DNA of 64,000 nt from an uncultured Marvinbryantia sp. (GCF_905201705.1 NZ_CAJKOX010000024.1:1-64000), one strand, 5' to 3'. Positions 33,537 to 43,414 are shown, counted from the first letter of the stretch. Translations and numbers: made by a program. Notes: generated by a model from the letters alone, not told the origin.

Positions 33537-34619
33537 ATGACGGATAACAATCAACAGTATAAATGGCGGCAGAGAAAACAGCGCAACACACGCCTGGGAA
33601 TCTGGATCGTTGTGGTAATTCTTGTTTCGGTGGGCGGCACCTTTGCCTATGAGGGGCTTCGGGACAGCGATCCGCAGAGAGTTGCCGAGGAATATGTGAA
33701 AAAAGCAACCGGAGTCGAGAGCTTTACCGTGGAGGCAGGCGACCGCTCCTTAAACGCAGATAATCAGTTTGTGCAGGATTACACCTTCACCTACACGGTG
33801 GACGGCAAGGAAACCAGCCAGCGGCTCAGTCTGACACAGCAGCAGGAAAAGAAATACGGTCTGTTTGATCAGTGGGCGGTGCAGGCGGCCGGCGCAAATG
33901 CGGTCGATATGGAGCTGATCGTTCCGGCAGGCGTGCAGGTGCTGATCGACGGCGCAAGTCCGGATGTATCCAGCGTGAAGGAGGATGACACGCTCTCACC
34001 GGGTGCGGTCCGCTATCAGCTTACCGGCGTGGAACCGACGGCGAAGCTTCAGATCAACGGGCTTCCGTTTGAATCCTTTGAGGGTACTCTGGAGACGAGC
34101 AATGGTCTGCTTGATATCCGTGACCGTCTGGAGGTCAGCGAAAACGCGAAGATACAGATGGAAGAGCTTGGAAAGAGCATGATCAATGAGCTGTACACTG
34201 CAGTGATGCAGGGAAAAGCGTCCTCAGACCTTGGGGAAGATTTCGCCGATGTTCCGAATAAGGATAATCTGTTTAAGGCAATATCCAGTAATCTTTTCCG
34301 CGGTGACGAGCTGCAGGCGGATAATATCACGTTTGAGGGCTTTGAGCCGACGTTTGGAGACATCTACTATCCGGGAAGAGATGAGGAGAGCTATATTGGA
34401 ATCGAAATGACGCTTTCCTATACCTGCAGCTACGAGCAGGCGGAGGCGGAAACCGAAGAGGAAACTGAGGAGGAGACCGAAGCACAGTCTGAGAGCGAAT
34501 CTGAGACTGAGACAGAGAGCGCAGGCAATGCGGGAACAAAGAAAGAAGCAAAATTCTATTTCCGCTATCAGAATGGCGACTGCGTGGTGACATCTGCGGA
34601 GATTCCGGGTGTACTCTAA
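33537..34619 (+). CDS. Membrane-anchored extracytoplasmic protein of unknown function
   Basis: 360 residues from ATG 33537, 8 nt after GGGAGG. A short basic cytoplasmic tail (1-20) is followed by one membrane helix (LGIWIVVVILVSVGGTFAYEG) and an exported domain. Its middle (~60-290) has no motif I recognise; it alternates predicted beta strands with Asp/Glu/Gln-rich loops. A Glu/Thr/Ser low-complexity stretch (~305-335) precedes a last strand segment. It lies between the SH3b-YARHG gene and the amidase gene and probably works with them at the wall. Confidence 0.7.
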   Translation: MTDNNQQYKWRQRKQRNTRLGIWIVVVILVSVGGTFAYEGLRDSDPQRVAEEYVKKATGVESFTVEAGDRSLNADNQFVQDYTFTYTVDGKETSQRLSLTQQQEKKYGLFDQWAVQAAGANAVDMELIVPAGVQVLIDGASPDVSSVKEDDTLSPGAVRYQLTGVEPTAKLQINGLPFESFEGTLETSNGLLDIRDRLEVSENAKIQMEELGKSMINELYTAVMQGKASSDLGEDFADVPNKDNLFKAISSNLFRGDELQADNITFEGFEPTFGDIYYPGRDEESYIGIEMTLSYTCSYEQAEAETEEETEEETEAQSESESETETESAGNAGTKKEAKFYFRYQNGDCVVTSAEIPGVL

Positions 34620-34641
34620 GACAACGGCGGGAGAGGCAGGA

Positions 34642-35553
34642 ATGAAAAAATATTTAAGGGGGCTGGCGCTGGTTCTGATGCTGGCGCTTGCAGGCAGCTA
34701 TAGCTCCTCTGCGCAGGCGATGCTGACGGAGGAGGAGCAGCTTGCCAACCGGCAGAAGGACAGTGAAGCAGAAAAAATCATAGATGCCGACAAGGAAGCG
34801 GGAGCTTCCGGGACGGAAAAGGAAAGCGGTGAAGAGACGCAGGACAGCGAACCGGCTTCCGGGGAGCAGGAGAGCGAGTCAGCTGCAGAGGCGCAGGACG
34901 GTATTCAGGGAACCGGGGACGGACCGCTGGTTGCGATCGATCCGGGACACCAGGGACCGGGGCAGGATATGTCCGGCGTGGAGCCGAACGGTCCCGGGTC
35001 TGATATCATGAAGGCGCGGCTTGCCACCGGCACCAGCGGCTGTGTATCCGGGCTGGATGAGTATGAGCTGGATCTTGATGTTTCTTTAAAGCTGCGAGAC
35101 GAGCTGATCAAAAGAGGTTATCGCGTGATCATGACGCGCGAGACACACGACATCGACATCAGCAACATTGAACGCTGTCAGGTGGCGAACGAGGCGGGCG
35201 CGGATATTCTTCTGCGCATCCATGCCAACGGTTCGGAGGACGGCAGCGTATCGGGCGCGCTCACAGCGGCGCCGTCCGCGTCCAATCCGTATGTGTCGGA
35301 TATCTACGAGAGCTGCATGAAGCTGGCGGACGATCTGATCAACGCCTACTGCGAGACGACCGGGCTTTATAACCGCGGCATCTGGATTACCGACGATATG
35401 ACGGGGATCAACTGGAGCGATATGCCGGTGACGATCCTGGAGATGGGCTTTATGACGAATCCCGGTGACGACGCGTACATGGCGGATGCGGCAAACCAGG
35501 ATGTTATGGTTCAGGGAATCGCAAACGGAGTTGACAGATACTTTGGGAGATAG
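34642..35553 (+). CDS. N-acetylmuramoyl-L-alanine amidase (Amidase_3)
   Basis: 303 residues from ATG 34642 (MKKYLRGLALVLML). A signal peptide (~1-24, ends SSAQAM) and an acidic linker precede the catalytic domain (~105-303). Zinc ligands are His in AIDPGHQG, Glu in LDEYELDLD and His in LLRIHANGS; the catalytic Glu is in VTILEMGFMTNP. It should cut the bond between muramic acid and the stem peptide. No binding repeats are attached, so SH3b proteins encoded just upstream could supply targeting. Confidence 0.92.
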   Translation: MKKYLRGLALVLMLALAGSYSSSAQAMLTEEEQLANRQKDSEAEKIIDADKEAGASGTEKESGEETQDSEPASGEQESESAAEAQDGIQGTGDGPLVAIDPGHQGPGQDMSGVEPNGPGSDIMKARLATGTSGCVSGLDEYELDLDVSLKLRDELIKRGYRVIMTRETHDIDISNIERCQVANEAGADILLRIHANGSEDGSVSGALTAAPSASNPYVSDIYESCMKLADDLINAYCETTGLYNRGIWITDDMTGINWSDMPVTILEMGFMTNPGDDAYMADAANQDVMVQGIANGVDRYFGR

Positions 35554-35558
35554 ACAGT

Positions 35559-36203
35559 ATGTTCTTGGAGCTGGCGGACAAAGTCGGACGGGTGATCGGA
35601 CCGGTTCTGATCCATTACCTGGTGATCAATATCATAAGTATGATGAGGCTGCATGCAGATGCAGCCTTTCTGACTAGCATAGCGGCAGTGCTTGTACTGC
35701 CGTTGTTTTGGCAGATGTACAAAAAAGACAAAGAGCTGACTGGGAATGGCCGCAGGACGCCGGAAATGGCGGCTTTGGATTATGTGAAAATTGCGGTGCT
35801 CGGTATCGTCTGCAATTTGCTGCTGACGCTGGTGATGAACTGGATCCTTTCTTTTTTCTCCTTTTCCAACCAGACGCAGGAGGCGCTGTTTGGAAGCAAT
35901 CTGGCAGTTCAGCTCGTCGGCGTCGGGATGATCGTCCCGATTATGGAAGAAGTTTTATTTCGGGGTATTGTATATAATCGTTTGAAGGGTTATACTAAAA
36001 CTGCGCAGTCCGCCGTAATTCTGGCGGCAGCGATTTTTGCCGTGTATCACGGAAATGTGGTTCAGATGCTGTTTGCGTTTCCTATGGCGCTCATTCTGAT
36101 CGCAGTGTATGAAAAATGGGGGACGCTGCGGGCGTGCATCACCTTCCACATGGCGGTGAATTTAAGCTCTGTGATCCTCACGGCAGTATTAAGCAGCAGA
36201 TAA
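35559..36203 (+). CDS. CPBP (Abi/CAAX) family intramembrane glutamic protease
   Basis: 214 residues, with five or six membrane segments. The conserved motif EEVLFRG (~131-137) carries the paired Glu and Arg of the family, and the second motif is YHGN with its His in the next helix; a third polar position is in TFHMAVN. In bacteria these proteins process exported or membrane peptides, and some confer bacteriocin immunity. It starts 5 nt after the amidase gene and 11 nt before signal peptidase, so it is within the envelope operon. Confidence 0.88.
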   Translation: MFLELADKVGRVIGPVLIHYLVINIISMMRLHADAAFLTSIAAVLVLPLFWQMYKKDKELTGNGRRTPEMAALDYVKIAVLGIVCNLLLTLVMNWILSFFSFSNQTQEALFGSNLAVQLVGVGMIVPIMEEVLFRGIVYNRLKGYTKTAQSAVILAAAIFAVYHGNVVQMLFAFPMALILIAVYEKWGTLRACITFHMAVNLSSVILTAVLSSR

Positions 36204-36214
36204 AGGAGAGGCTA

Positions 36215-36742
36215 ATGAAGAAAGAGATTTTAAGCTGGATTGGGTGTTTTGCGGTCGCGATCGCGGCGGCGCTGTTTATCGTGACGTTTATCGGACAGAG
36301 AGTGGAGGTCGACGGGCGTTCCATGGAGCCGACGCTGGAGGATAAGGATAATCTGATCTGTGATAAGATCAGCTATCGCTTCAGCGAACCGGAGAGATTC
36401 GACATTGTGGTGATCTACCCGTACGAGGGCAGCAAAAAGGAACGCTGGATCAAGCGCATCATCGGTCTTCCGGGCGAGGAAGTGCGCATTGATGAGGAAG
36501 GAAACATTTACATTAACGGGGAGATCCTGGAGGAATCCTACGGCAAGGAAGTGATCCAGGATCCCGGCATGGCGATCGAGCCGATCCAGCTTGGCGAGGA
36601 TGAATACTGGGTGATGGGCGACAACCGCAACCACAGCAGCGACAGCCGTGTGATCGGTCCGGTGACGAAGGACCGTATTATCGGAAAAGCGTTCGTGCGC
36701 ATTTATCCGTTCAGCAAGCTTGGATTTATTAAACATCAGTAA
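36215..36742 (+). CDS. lepB: Signal peptidase I
   Basis: 175 residues from ATG 36215 behind AAAGGAGAG. One N-terminal membrane helix anchors an external catalytic domain. The catalytic Ser is in DGRSMEPTL and Lys in WIKRIIGLPGEE; the third family box is YWVMGDNRNHSSDSR. It removes signal peptides from exported proteins, which matches a segment rich in secreted proteins, including OppA with its apparent SPase I site. Confidence 0.95.
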   Translation: MKKEILSWIGCFAVAIAAALFIVTFIGQRVEVDGRSMEPTLEDKDNLICDKISYRFSEPERFDIVVIYPYEGSKKERWIKRIIGLPGEEVRIDEEGNIYINGEILEESYGKEVIQDPGMAIEPIQLGEDEYWVMGDNRNHSSDSRVIGPVTKDRIIGKAFVRIYPFSKLGFIKHQ

Positions 36743-36760
36743 TAGAGAAGGAGTCTGAAA

Positions 36761-38137
36761 ATGGACAAGAAAAACGTTTGGAGCAGCTACAGCAAAAAAC
36801 AGCTCACAGAGCTGGAAAAATTAAACAAGGAGTACCGTCATTTCCTCGACCATGGCAAGACGGAGCGGGAGTGCATCAGGGAAGCGGTGAAGCTGGCAAA
36901 GGAGGCAGGCTACCGCGATCTTGGCGAGGTCATCAAGAAAAAAGAGACGCTCTCCGAGGGCGACAAGGTGTATGCTGTCTGCATGGGAAAGACGATCGCG
37001 CTGTTCCACATCGGAAGCAAGGACATCGAAAAGGGTATGAATATTCTGGGAGCGCATGTGGATTCTCCGCGCCTGGATCTAAAGCAGAATCCGTTGTACG
37101 AGGACACGGAGCTTGCATACCTTGATACGCATTACTACGGCGGCATCAAGAAATACCAGTGGGTGACGATCCCGCTTGCCCTGCATGGTATTGTGGCAAA
37201 GAAGGACGGCAGCGTGGTGGACGTCTGCATCGGCGAAAAGGAGGATGATCCGGTATTCTGCATTACCGATCTTCTGATCCACCTCTCCGGCGAACAGATG
37301 GAAAAGAAAGCGGCAAAGGTCATCGAAGGCGAGGCGTTAAACCTGCTGATCGGAAATATTCCGCTGGCGGATCAGGAGGAAACGGCGGTAAAAGCGAATG
37401 TATTAAAGCTCTTAAAACAGCAGTACGATATCGACGAGGATGATTTTCTCTCGGCGGAGCTGGAGGTGGTTCCGGCAGGAAAAACGAGAGAATGCGGGCT
37501 TGACCGCAGCATGGTGCTCGCATACGGACACGACGACCGTGTGTGCGCATACACCTCTCTGGCGGCGATGCTGGATATGAAAAAGGTGAAACGCACTGCG
37601 TGCTGCATCCTGGTAGATAAGGAAGAGATCGGCAGCGTCGGCGCAACCGGTATGCAGTCCCGGTTCTTTGAAAATACGGTGGCGGAGCTTTTAAACTGCA
37701 TGGGAGACTACTCGGACATCAAACTGCGCCGGGTGCTGGCAAATTCCCGGATGCTTTCCTCCGATGTGAGCGCGGCATTTGATCCGGAGTTTGCATCGGC
37801 GTTTGAGAAGAAAAATACGGCATATTTCGCGCACGGGATCGTGTTCAACAAGTATACCGGCGCGAGAGGAAAATCCGGCTCCAACGACGCCAACGCGGAA
37901 TATATGGCGCAGCTTCGCGCAACTCTGGAGAAGCATGAGGTGGCGTTCCAGACGGCGGAGCTTGGAAAGGTAGATTTCGGCGGCGGCGGAACCATCGCCT
38001 ACATTTTGGCGCTTTACGGAATGCAGGTGATCGACTGCGGCGTTGCAGTTCTGAATATGCATGCACCGTGGGAAATCGTCAGCAAGGCGGACGTCTATGA
38101 GGCGAAGCGCTGCTATGCGGCATTCCTGGCGGAGTAG
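36761..38137 (+). CDS. M18-family metalloaminopeptidase
   Basis: 458 residues, cytoplasmic. Zinc ligands and catalytic residues are in AHVDSPRLDLK (~90), the paired Glu in VDKEEIGSVGATG (~285), Asp in DVSAAFDPE (~328) and the C-terminal GGGGTIAYILALYG and NMHAPWEI. The family releases N-terminal, often acidic, residues from peptides. Its position among envelope genes is probably incidental, though peptides imported by the Opp system would be substrates. Confidence 0.92.
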   Translation: MDKKNVWSSYSKKQLTELEKLNKEYRHFLDHGKTERECIREAVKLAKEAGYRDLGEVIKKKETLSEGDKVYAVCMGKTIALFHIGSKDIEKGMNILGAHVDSPRLDLKQNPLYEDTELAYLDTHYYGGIKKYQWVTIPLALHGIVAKKDGSVVDVCIGEKEDDPVFCITDLLIHLSGEQMEKKAAKVIEGEALNLLIGNIPLADQEETAVKANVLKLLKQQYDIDEDDFLSAELEVVPAGKTRECGLDRSMVLAYGHDDRVCAYTSLAAMLDMKKVKRTACCILVDKEEIGSVGATGMQSRFFENTVAELLNCMGDYSDIKLRRVLANSRMLSSDVSAAFDPEFASAFEKKNTAYFAHGIVFNKYTGARGKSGSNDANAEYMAQLRATLEKHEVAFQTAELGKVDFGGGGTIAYILALYGMQVIDCGVAVLNMHAPWEIVSKADVYEAKRCYAAFLAE

Positions 38138-38146
38138 GTGTGCGGT

Positions 38147-38788
38147 ATGAAGTCGAAGATACCGATAGAGATCTCGGCAAAGCATATCCATCTTTGCCGG
38201 GCGGATTTTGAAAAGTTGTTCGGTGAGGGGCGCGAGCTGACCTTTGTCAAGGAGCTGAGCCAGCCGGGGCAGTTTCTGGCTGAGGAGCGGCTGACGATCG
38301 AGGGACCGCGCGGGCAGATGGAGCATGTGGCGATCCTGGGACCCTTCCGAAAAGAGACGCAGGTGGAGCTGGCGATTACAGACACCCGCAAGCTTGGCAT
38401 CGAGAAGGTGATCCGTCAGTCGGGCGATATTGAAGGGACGCCTGGCTGCCGCCTGATCGGTCCGAAGGACAGTCTCGATCTGGAAAAAGGAGTAATTGTG
38501 GCAAAACGTCACATACATATGACGCCGAGCGACGCATACCGTATGCATGTGAAGGACAACGAAGAAGTGTTTGTGATCACGCAGAGCTACGAGCGGGCGC
38601 TGATCTATGCGAATGTGGTGGTGCGCGTGCACCCGGATTTCGTGCTCGCGATGCATGTGGATACGGATGAGGGCAACGCCTTCGACCACGGCGAGGAGCA
38701 GTACGGCGTGATTTTAAAGCTGTTTGACGGAAACGCTTACAGCTTAAGTGACTGGGCGGACGAGCTTCTGTCCGGCATACAGAGGTAA
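38147..38788 (+). CDS. pduL: Phosphate propanoyltransferase, PduL type
   Basis: 213 residues from ATG 38147, starting 9 nt after the previous stop. Two PduL half-domains each carry the zinc-binding histidine motif: SAKHIHLCRADFEKLFG at ~10-26 and AKRHIHMTPSDAYRMHV at ~116-132. The enzyme interconverts acyl-CoA and acyl phosphate. No microcompartment shell genes are nearby and there is no N-terminal encapsulation peptide, so it is probably the cytosolic phosphotransacetylase of the organism, feeding acetate production. Confidence 0.9.
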   Translation: MKSKIPIEISAKHIHLCRADFEKLFGEGRELTFVKELSQPGQFLAEERLTIEGPRGQMEHVAILGPFRKETQVELAITDTRKLGIEKVIRQSGDIEGTPGCRLIGPKDSLDLEKGVIVAKRHIHMTPSDAYRMHVKDNEEVFVITQSYERALIYANVVVRVHPDFVLAMHVDTDEGNAFDHGEEQYGVILKLFDGNAYSLSDWADELLSGIQR

Positions 38789-38859
38789 AAAGCGGGCACT
38801 TCCGGCGGATGAAGATCCGGCGGTGTGGAAATAGAAAATATATTTGACGGAGGAAACGT

Positions 38860-41800
38860 ATGGGTAACGTAAAGAGAGTTTATGTGGAAAAGAAACCGGC
38901 TTTTGCTGTGCAGGCCAAGGAACTGAGACACGAAATACGCAGCTACCTCGGCATTACCGGGATGACCGGCGTGCGCGTACTGATTCGCTACGATGTGGAA
39001 AATATATCAGAGGAAGTATTCGAAAAGGCGTGCAGGACGGTATTTTCAGAGCCGCCGGTGGACACCCTTTATCATGAGACCTTTCCGATGGGAGAGAGCG
39101 ACCGCGTTTTCTCTGTAGAGTACCTGCCGGGACAGTTTGACCAGCGTGCGGATTCTGCCGAGCAGTGTGTGCGCTTCTTAAACGAGGAAGAAAACCCGGT
39201 AATCCGTTCGGCGACGACCTATGTCATTGAGGGAACGCTGACGGAGGAGGAATTTGCGGCGGTGAAGAACCACTGCATCAACCCGGTGGATTCCCGCGAG
39301 ACGGGGATGGAAAAGCCGGAAACACTGGTGACGGTGTTTGATGAACCGGCGGATATTCAGATTTTTGAAGGCTTCCGTGAGCTTGCAGAGGCGCCGCTTA
39401 AGGAGCTGTACGCTTCCTTAAATCTGGCGATGACGTTTAAGGATTTCCAGCACATCCAGCATTATTTTAAGGATGAAGAAAAGCGCGATCCGTCCATGAC
39501 GGAGATCCGTGTGCTGGATACGTACTGGTCAGATCACTGCCGCCACACGACCTTCTCCACGGAGCTGAAGGACATTGCGTTCGGCGAGGGCGATTACAGG
39601 GAGCCGATCGTCGGTACCTATGAGAAATATCTGGCGGACCGCGCGGAGATTTTCAAAGGGCGCGACGATAAATTTGTCTGCCTGATGGATCTGGCGCTGA
39701 TGGCGATGCGCAAGCTGAAAAAAGAGGGGCTGCTGGACGACCAGGAGGAATCCGACGAGATCAACGCCTGCAGCATCGTGGTGCCGGTGGAGATCGACGG
39801 AAAGACGGAAGAGTGGCTGGTGAACTTTAAGAATGAGACGCACAACCACCCGACGGAGATCGAGCCGTTCGGTGGTGCGGCAACTTGCCTTGGCGGAGCG
39901 ATCCGCGATCCGCTCTCCGGCAGAACCTATGTATATCAGGCGATGCGTGTGACCGGCGCTGCCGATCCGACTGTATCTGTGAAGGAGACCTTAAAGGGCA
40001 AGCTGCCGCAGAAGAAGCTTGTGCGCGGCGCAGCGAAGGGCTATTCCTCCTACGGCAACCAGATCGGGCTTGCAACCGGTTATGTAAAAGAGATCTATCA
40101 TCCGAATTATGTGGCGAAGCGTATGGAGATCGGTGCGGTCATGGGCGCTGCTCCGAGAAAGGATGTAAAGAGACTGACGTCCGATCCGGGCGATATCATC
40201 ATCCTGCTTGGCGGACGCACCGGACGCGACGGCATCGGCGGTGCTACCGGTTCCTCGAAGGTGCACACCGAGGCTTCTATCGAGGTCTGCGGCGCGGAGG
40301 TGCAGAAGGGTAATGCGCCGACGGAGCGTAAGATCCAGCGTATGTTCCGCCGCCCGGAGGTGAGCCGTCTTATCAAGAAGTGCAACGACTTTGGCGCAGG
40401 CGGCGTTTCCGTTGCAATCGGTGAGCTTGCCGCCGGCCTGCAGATCTACCTTGACAAGGTCCCGAAGAAATACGCCGGACTGGACGGCACGGAGATCGCG
40501 ATCTCCGAGTCTCAGGAGCGTATGGCGGTCGTTGTGGACCCGAAGGATGTGGAAGAATTTTTGAAATATGCCAATGAGGAAAACCTGGAGGCGGTGGAGG
40601 TGGCTGTTGTCACCGAAAGCCCGCGTCTGGTGCTCATCTGGAGAGATAAAGAAATCGTAAATATCAGCCGCGCGTTCCTCGACACCAACGGGGCGCACCA
40701 GGAGACCGGCGTGTTTGTGGAGATCCCGTCGAAGGAGGATAAATATTTCCGCAGAGACGAGGTGGCGGATGTTAAGGCGAAATGGCTGGATACCTTAAGT
40801 GACTTAAACGGATGCTCCCAGAAGGGGCTTGTGGAGATGTTTGACAGTTCCATTGGCGCAGGCAGCGTGCTGATGCCGTACGGCGGAAAATATCAGCTTA
40901 CAGAGACGCAGGCGATGGTGGCGAAGCTCCCGGTCCTGGAGGGGAAGACCGATACCGTCACGATGATGGCATATGGTTTTGATCCGTATCTGTCAAGCTG
41001 GAGCCCGTATCACGGTGCGATCTATGCAGTGCTGGAGTCGGTGGCGAAGATCGTGGCGGGCGGCGGCGATTACCGAAAGATCCGCCTTACCTTCCAGGAA
41101 TATTTCCGCCGCATGACCGAGGATCCGAAGCGCTGGAGCCAGCCGTTTGCAGCGCTCCTCGGCGCATACGACGCGCAGCTTGGTTTTGGTCTGCCGTCCA
41201 TCGGCGGCAAGGATTCCATGTCCGGTACCTTCAATGACATTGACGTTCCGCCGACACTGGTTTCCTTTGCGGTCGACGTGGCGAGCGATAAGACCATGGT
41301 GACGCCGGAGCTGAAAAAGGCCGGCAATAAGCTGGTGCTGCTGACGATTGAAAAAGATAAATATGATTTGCCGGTCTATGAGCAGATTAAAGACCAGTAT
41401 GGAAAATTCTTTGAGGATGTGAAGGCAGGCAGAATCGTGTCCGCGTACACCGTGGACGGCAAGGGGCTTGCGCTTGCGCTCGCAAAGATGGCGTTCGGTA
41501 ACGGGCTTGGCGTGAAGGTAGAGCACAATGTCGACGAGCGCGATCTGTTTACCGCCGGACTCGGCAACATTGTGGCTGAGGTTCCGGGCGATAAGGTGGG
41601 AGAGCTTTCCATCACCTACACGCTGATCGGCGAGGTGCTTGCGGATGCGCATCTTGAGCATAAGAATGTATCGATCTCTCTCGACGAGGCGCTGGAGGCA
41701 TGGAAGCGTCCGCTGGAGAGCGTGTTTAAGACGGTTTCCGGGGAGAACGGCGGTACGGCCTTCCTGGAGGAGATGGAAGCGTCTGAAGAGGCTGTTTTGG

Positions 41801-42759
41801 TGGAAAATGCGGAAGCAGGCGAGGTTGTTTCGCGCGTGACAGGAGACGGTCCGATAGCCGTATTCCTTGCCGGCAAATTAAATCCGGAGGACGAGGCGAC
41901 CTTTGAGAACGGCGTTTATAAGACGGACAAGATTTATGTCTGCAAACATAAGGTAGCAAAGCCGCGCGTGTTTATCCCGGTATTCCCGGGCACGAACTGC
42001 GAGTACGACAGCAAAAAGGCTTTCGAGCGCGCAGGTGCTGACGTAGACGTTAAGGTATTCAAGAATCTGACGGCGGAGGATATCCGTGATTCGGTAAATA
42101 TTTTTGAGAATGCGATTAACCAGGCGCAGATCATCATGTTCCCGGGCGGATTTTCTGCGGGCGACGAGCCGGACGGCTCTGCAAAATTCTTTGCGACGGC
42201 GTTCCAGAACGAAAAGATGAAGGAAGCGGTTATGCGCCTCTTAAATGAGCGCGACGGTCTGGCACTCGGCATCTGCAACGGCTTCCAGGCACTCATTAAG
42301 CTTGGTCTGGTGCCGCACGGCGAGATCGTCGGACAGACGGCTGATTCACCGACGCTGACCTTCAACACCATCGGACGCCACATTTCCAGGATGGTTTACA
42401 CGAAGGTGGTATCCAATAAATCCCCGTGGCTGCGTCTTGCAACGCCGGGCGCGACCTACTGCAACCCGGCATCCCACGGCGAAGGACGCTTCGTGGCAAA
42501 CGCCGAATGGCTGAAGAAGCTGTTCGCAAACGGACAGGTGGCGACGCAGTACGTATCCCCGGACGGCGAGCTTGGCGTAAACAACGAGGAGTGGAATGTC
42601 AACGGCTCCCACATGGCGATCGAGGGCATCACCAGCCCGGACGGCCGCGTGCTCGGCAAGATGGCGCACTCCGAGCGCCGCGGCGATTCCGTAGCGATCA
42701 ACATCTACGGCGAACAGGATATTAAGATATTTGAATCCGGCGTGGAATACTTCAAATAA
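38860..42759 (+). CDS. purL: Phosphoribosylformylglycinamidine synthase, large single-chain form
   Basis: 1299 residues, about the length of the E. coli enzyme (1295). It makes FGAM from FGAR, glutamine and ATP in purine synthesis. An N-terminal PurS-like region precedes two tandem AIRS-like domains (NHPTEIEPFGGAATCLGG and later SIGGKDSMSGTF). The C-terminal class I glutamine amidotransferase (from ~1040, PGTNCEYDSKKAFE) has nucleophile Cys in ALGICNGFQALI and the His/Glu pair in NPASHGEGRF. No purine riboswitch is visible in the 70-nt leader. Confidence 0.97.
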   Translation: MGNVKRVYVEKKPAFAVQAKELRHEIRSYLGITGMTGVRVLIRYDVENISEEVFEKACRTVFSEPPVDTLYHETFPMGESDRVFSVEYLPGQFDQRADSAEQCVRFLNEEENPVIRSATTYVIEGTLTEEEFAAVKNHCINPVDSRETGMEKPETLVTVFDEPADIQIFEGFRELAEAPLKELYASLNLAMTFKDFQHIQHYFKDEEKRDPSMTEIRVLDTYWSDHCRHTTFSTELKDIAFGEGDYREPIVGTYEKYLADRAEIFKGRDDKFVCLMDLALMAMRKLKKEGLLDDQEESDEINACSIVVPVEIDGKTEEWLVNFKNETHNHPTEIEPFGGAATCLGGAIRDPLSGRTYVYQAMRVTGAADPTVSVKETLKGKLPQKKLVRGAAKGYSSYGNQIGLATGYVKEIYHPNYVAKRMEIGAVMGAAPRKDVKRLTSDPGDIIILLGGRTGRDGIGGATGSSKVHTEASIEVCGAEVQKGNAPTERKIQRMFRRPEVSRLIKKCNDFGAGGVSVAIGELAAGLQIYLDKVPKKYAGLDGTEIAISESQERMAVVVDPKDVEEFLKYANEENLEAVEVAVVTESPRLVLIWRDKEIVNISRAFLDTNGAHQETGVFVEIPSKEDKYFRRDEVADVKAKWLDTLSDLNGCSQKGLVEMFDSSIGAGSVLMPYGGKYQLTETQAMVAKLPVLEGKTDTVTMMAYGFDPYLSSWSPYHGAIYAVLESVAKIVAGGGDYRKIRLTFQEYFRRMTEDPKRWSQPFAALLGAYDAQLGFGLPSIGGKDSMSGTFNDIDVPPTLVSFAVDVASDKTMVTPELKKAGNKLVLLTIEKDKYDLPVYEQIKDQYGKFFEDVKAGRIVSAYTVDGKGLALALAKMAFGNGLGVKVEHNVDERDLFTAGLGNIVAEVPGDKVGELSITYTLIGEVLADAHLEHKNVSISLDEALEAWKRPLESVFKTVSGENGGTAFLEEMEASEEAVLVENAEAGEVVSRVTGDGPIAVFLAGKLNPEDEATFENGVYKTDKIYVCKHKVAKPRVFIPVFPGTNCEYDSKKAFERAGADVDVKVFKNLTAEDIRDSVNIFENAINQAQIIMFPGGFSAGDEPDGSAKFFATAFQNEKMKEAVMRLLNERDGLALGICNGFQALIKLGLVPHGEIVGQTADSPTLTFNTIGRHISRMVYTKVVSNKSPWLRLATPGATYCNPASHGEGRFVANAEWLKKLFANGQVATQYVSPDGELGVNNEEWNVNGSHMAIEGITSPDGRVLGKMAHSERRGDSVAINIYGEQDIKIFESGVEYFK

Positions 42760-42780
42760 AAAGGTTTAGTGTGGATTTGA

Positions 42781-42841
42781 CTCTCGCGGCAGCTGCCAAA
42801 TGGATGTGCGGGCACATCCGCTTGGCTCGCTGCTCGCGGGA
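42781..42841. repeat. 60-nt near-perfect palindrome (long stem-loop) after purL
   Basis: GGATGTGC and CACATCC close around GG; outward, GCCAA pairs with TTGGC, and CTCGCGGCAG with CTGCTCGCGGG with a single bulge. The whole 60 nt folds on itself. There is no U-tract, and it lies between converging genes, so it is either a dispersed palindromic repeat or a rho-independent-like end structure. Confidence 0.8.
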
Positions 42842-42872
42842 ATAAAAGATTTTTCATCATATTGTGTTTCCT

Positions 42873-43361
42873 TTAGACGAACAGGAGCATCATGCCTGCG
42901 AGTATTGCTGCGATAATCGCCATACCTGCTGTACCCATCAGCCACTTTCTGCGCTTGTCTTTGGTGGTGATATAGGGCATCAGATCTTCCGTGCCGGGAA
43001 TTATCCATGCTTTGGTGTGCCCTACCCAGAAGCCGTCTATCAGAAAGCGGTCTATGAGGTTCATAACAGACAGGATTATGAATATCTGCCAGAATCCCTC
43101 CTCAAACTCTCTGGCATTATTGATAACATAGACGCATACCAACACATAGACGATATAACCGGGAACGCACAACATTTTAAGAAGGATGCTGTTCCGTCTG
43201 ATCTTTTCATGAGTTGTCAGACCCATTAAAACGCAACGCTCCTGTACCTCCGTGCTATATAGATGTACCATATTAACAGCACCTTTGTAAATGCTGATAG
43301 CACAGACTAAAATCAATAACCCGCCTAATCCAAGTCCTTCTAAAACAGATTGTATAATCAT
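42873..43361 (-). CDS. Small integral membrane protein of unknown function
   Basis: 162 residues, four hydrophobic segments (about 5-28, 60-82, 90-110 and 142-162). A positively charged loop between the first and second (STEVQERCVLMGLTTHEKIR) and one before the last (TTKDKRRKW) suggest both termini outside or a re-entrant layout. I do not recognise the family. It starts 53 nt after the methyltransferase stop with an AGGAAG site, so the two genes are probably co-transcribed. Confidence 0.65.
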   Translation of the reverse strand: MIIQSVLEGLGLGGLLILVCAISIYKGAVNMVHLYSTEVQERCVLMGLTTHEKIRRNSILLKMLCVPGYIVYVLVCVYVINNAREFEEGFWQIFIILSVMNLIDRFLIDGFWVGHTKAWIIPGTEDLMPYITTKDKRRKWLMGTAGMAIIAAILAGMMLLFV

Positions 43362-43414
43362 CAGTTATTCTTCCTGACCCCCTGCTCATCCGCACATCTG
43401 GGATGCTTCTTCAG

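Noticed and set aside
38789..38859. Purine riboswitch or PurR box before purL
   Set aside because: Only 70 nt, with no aptamer pairing or PurBox pair recognised.
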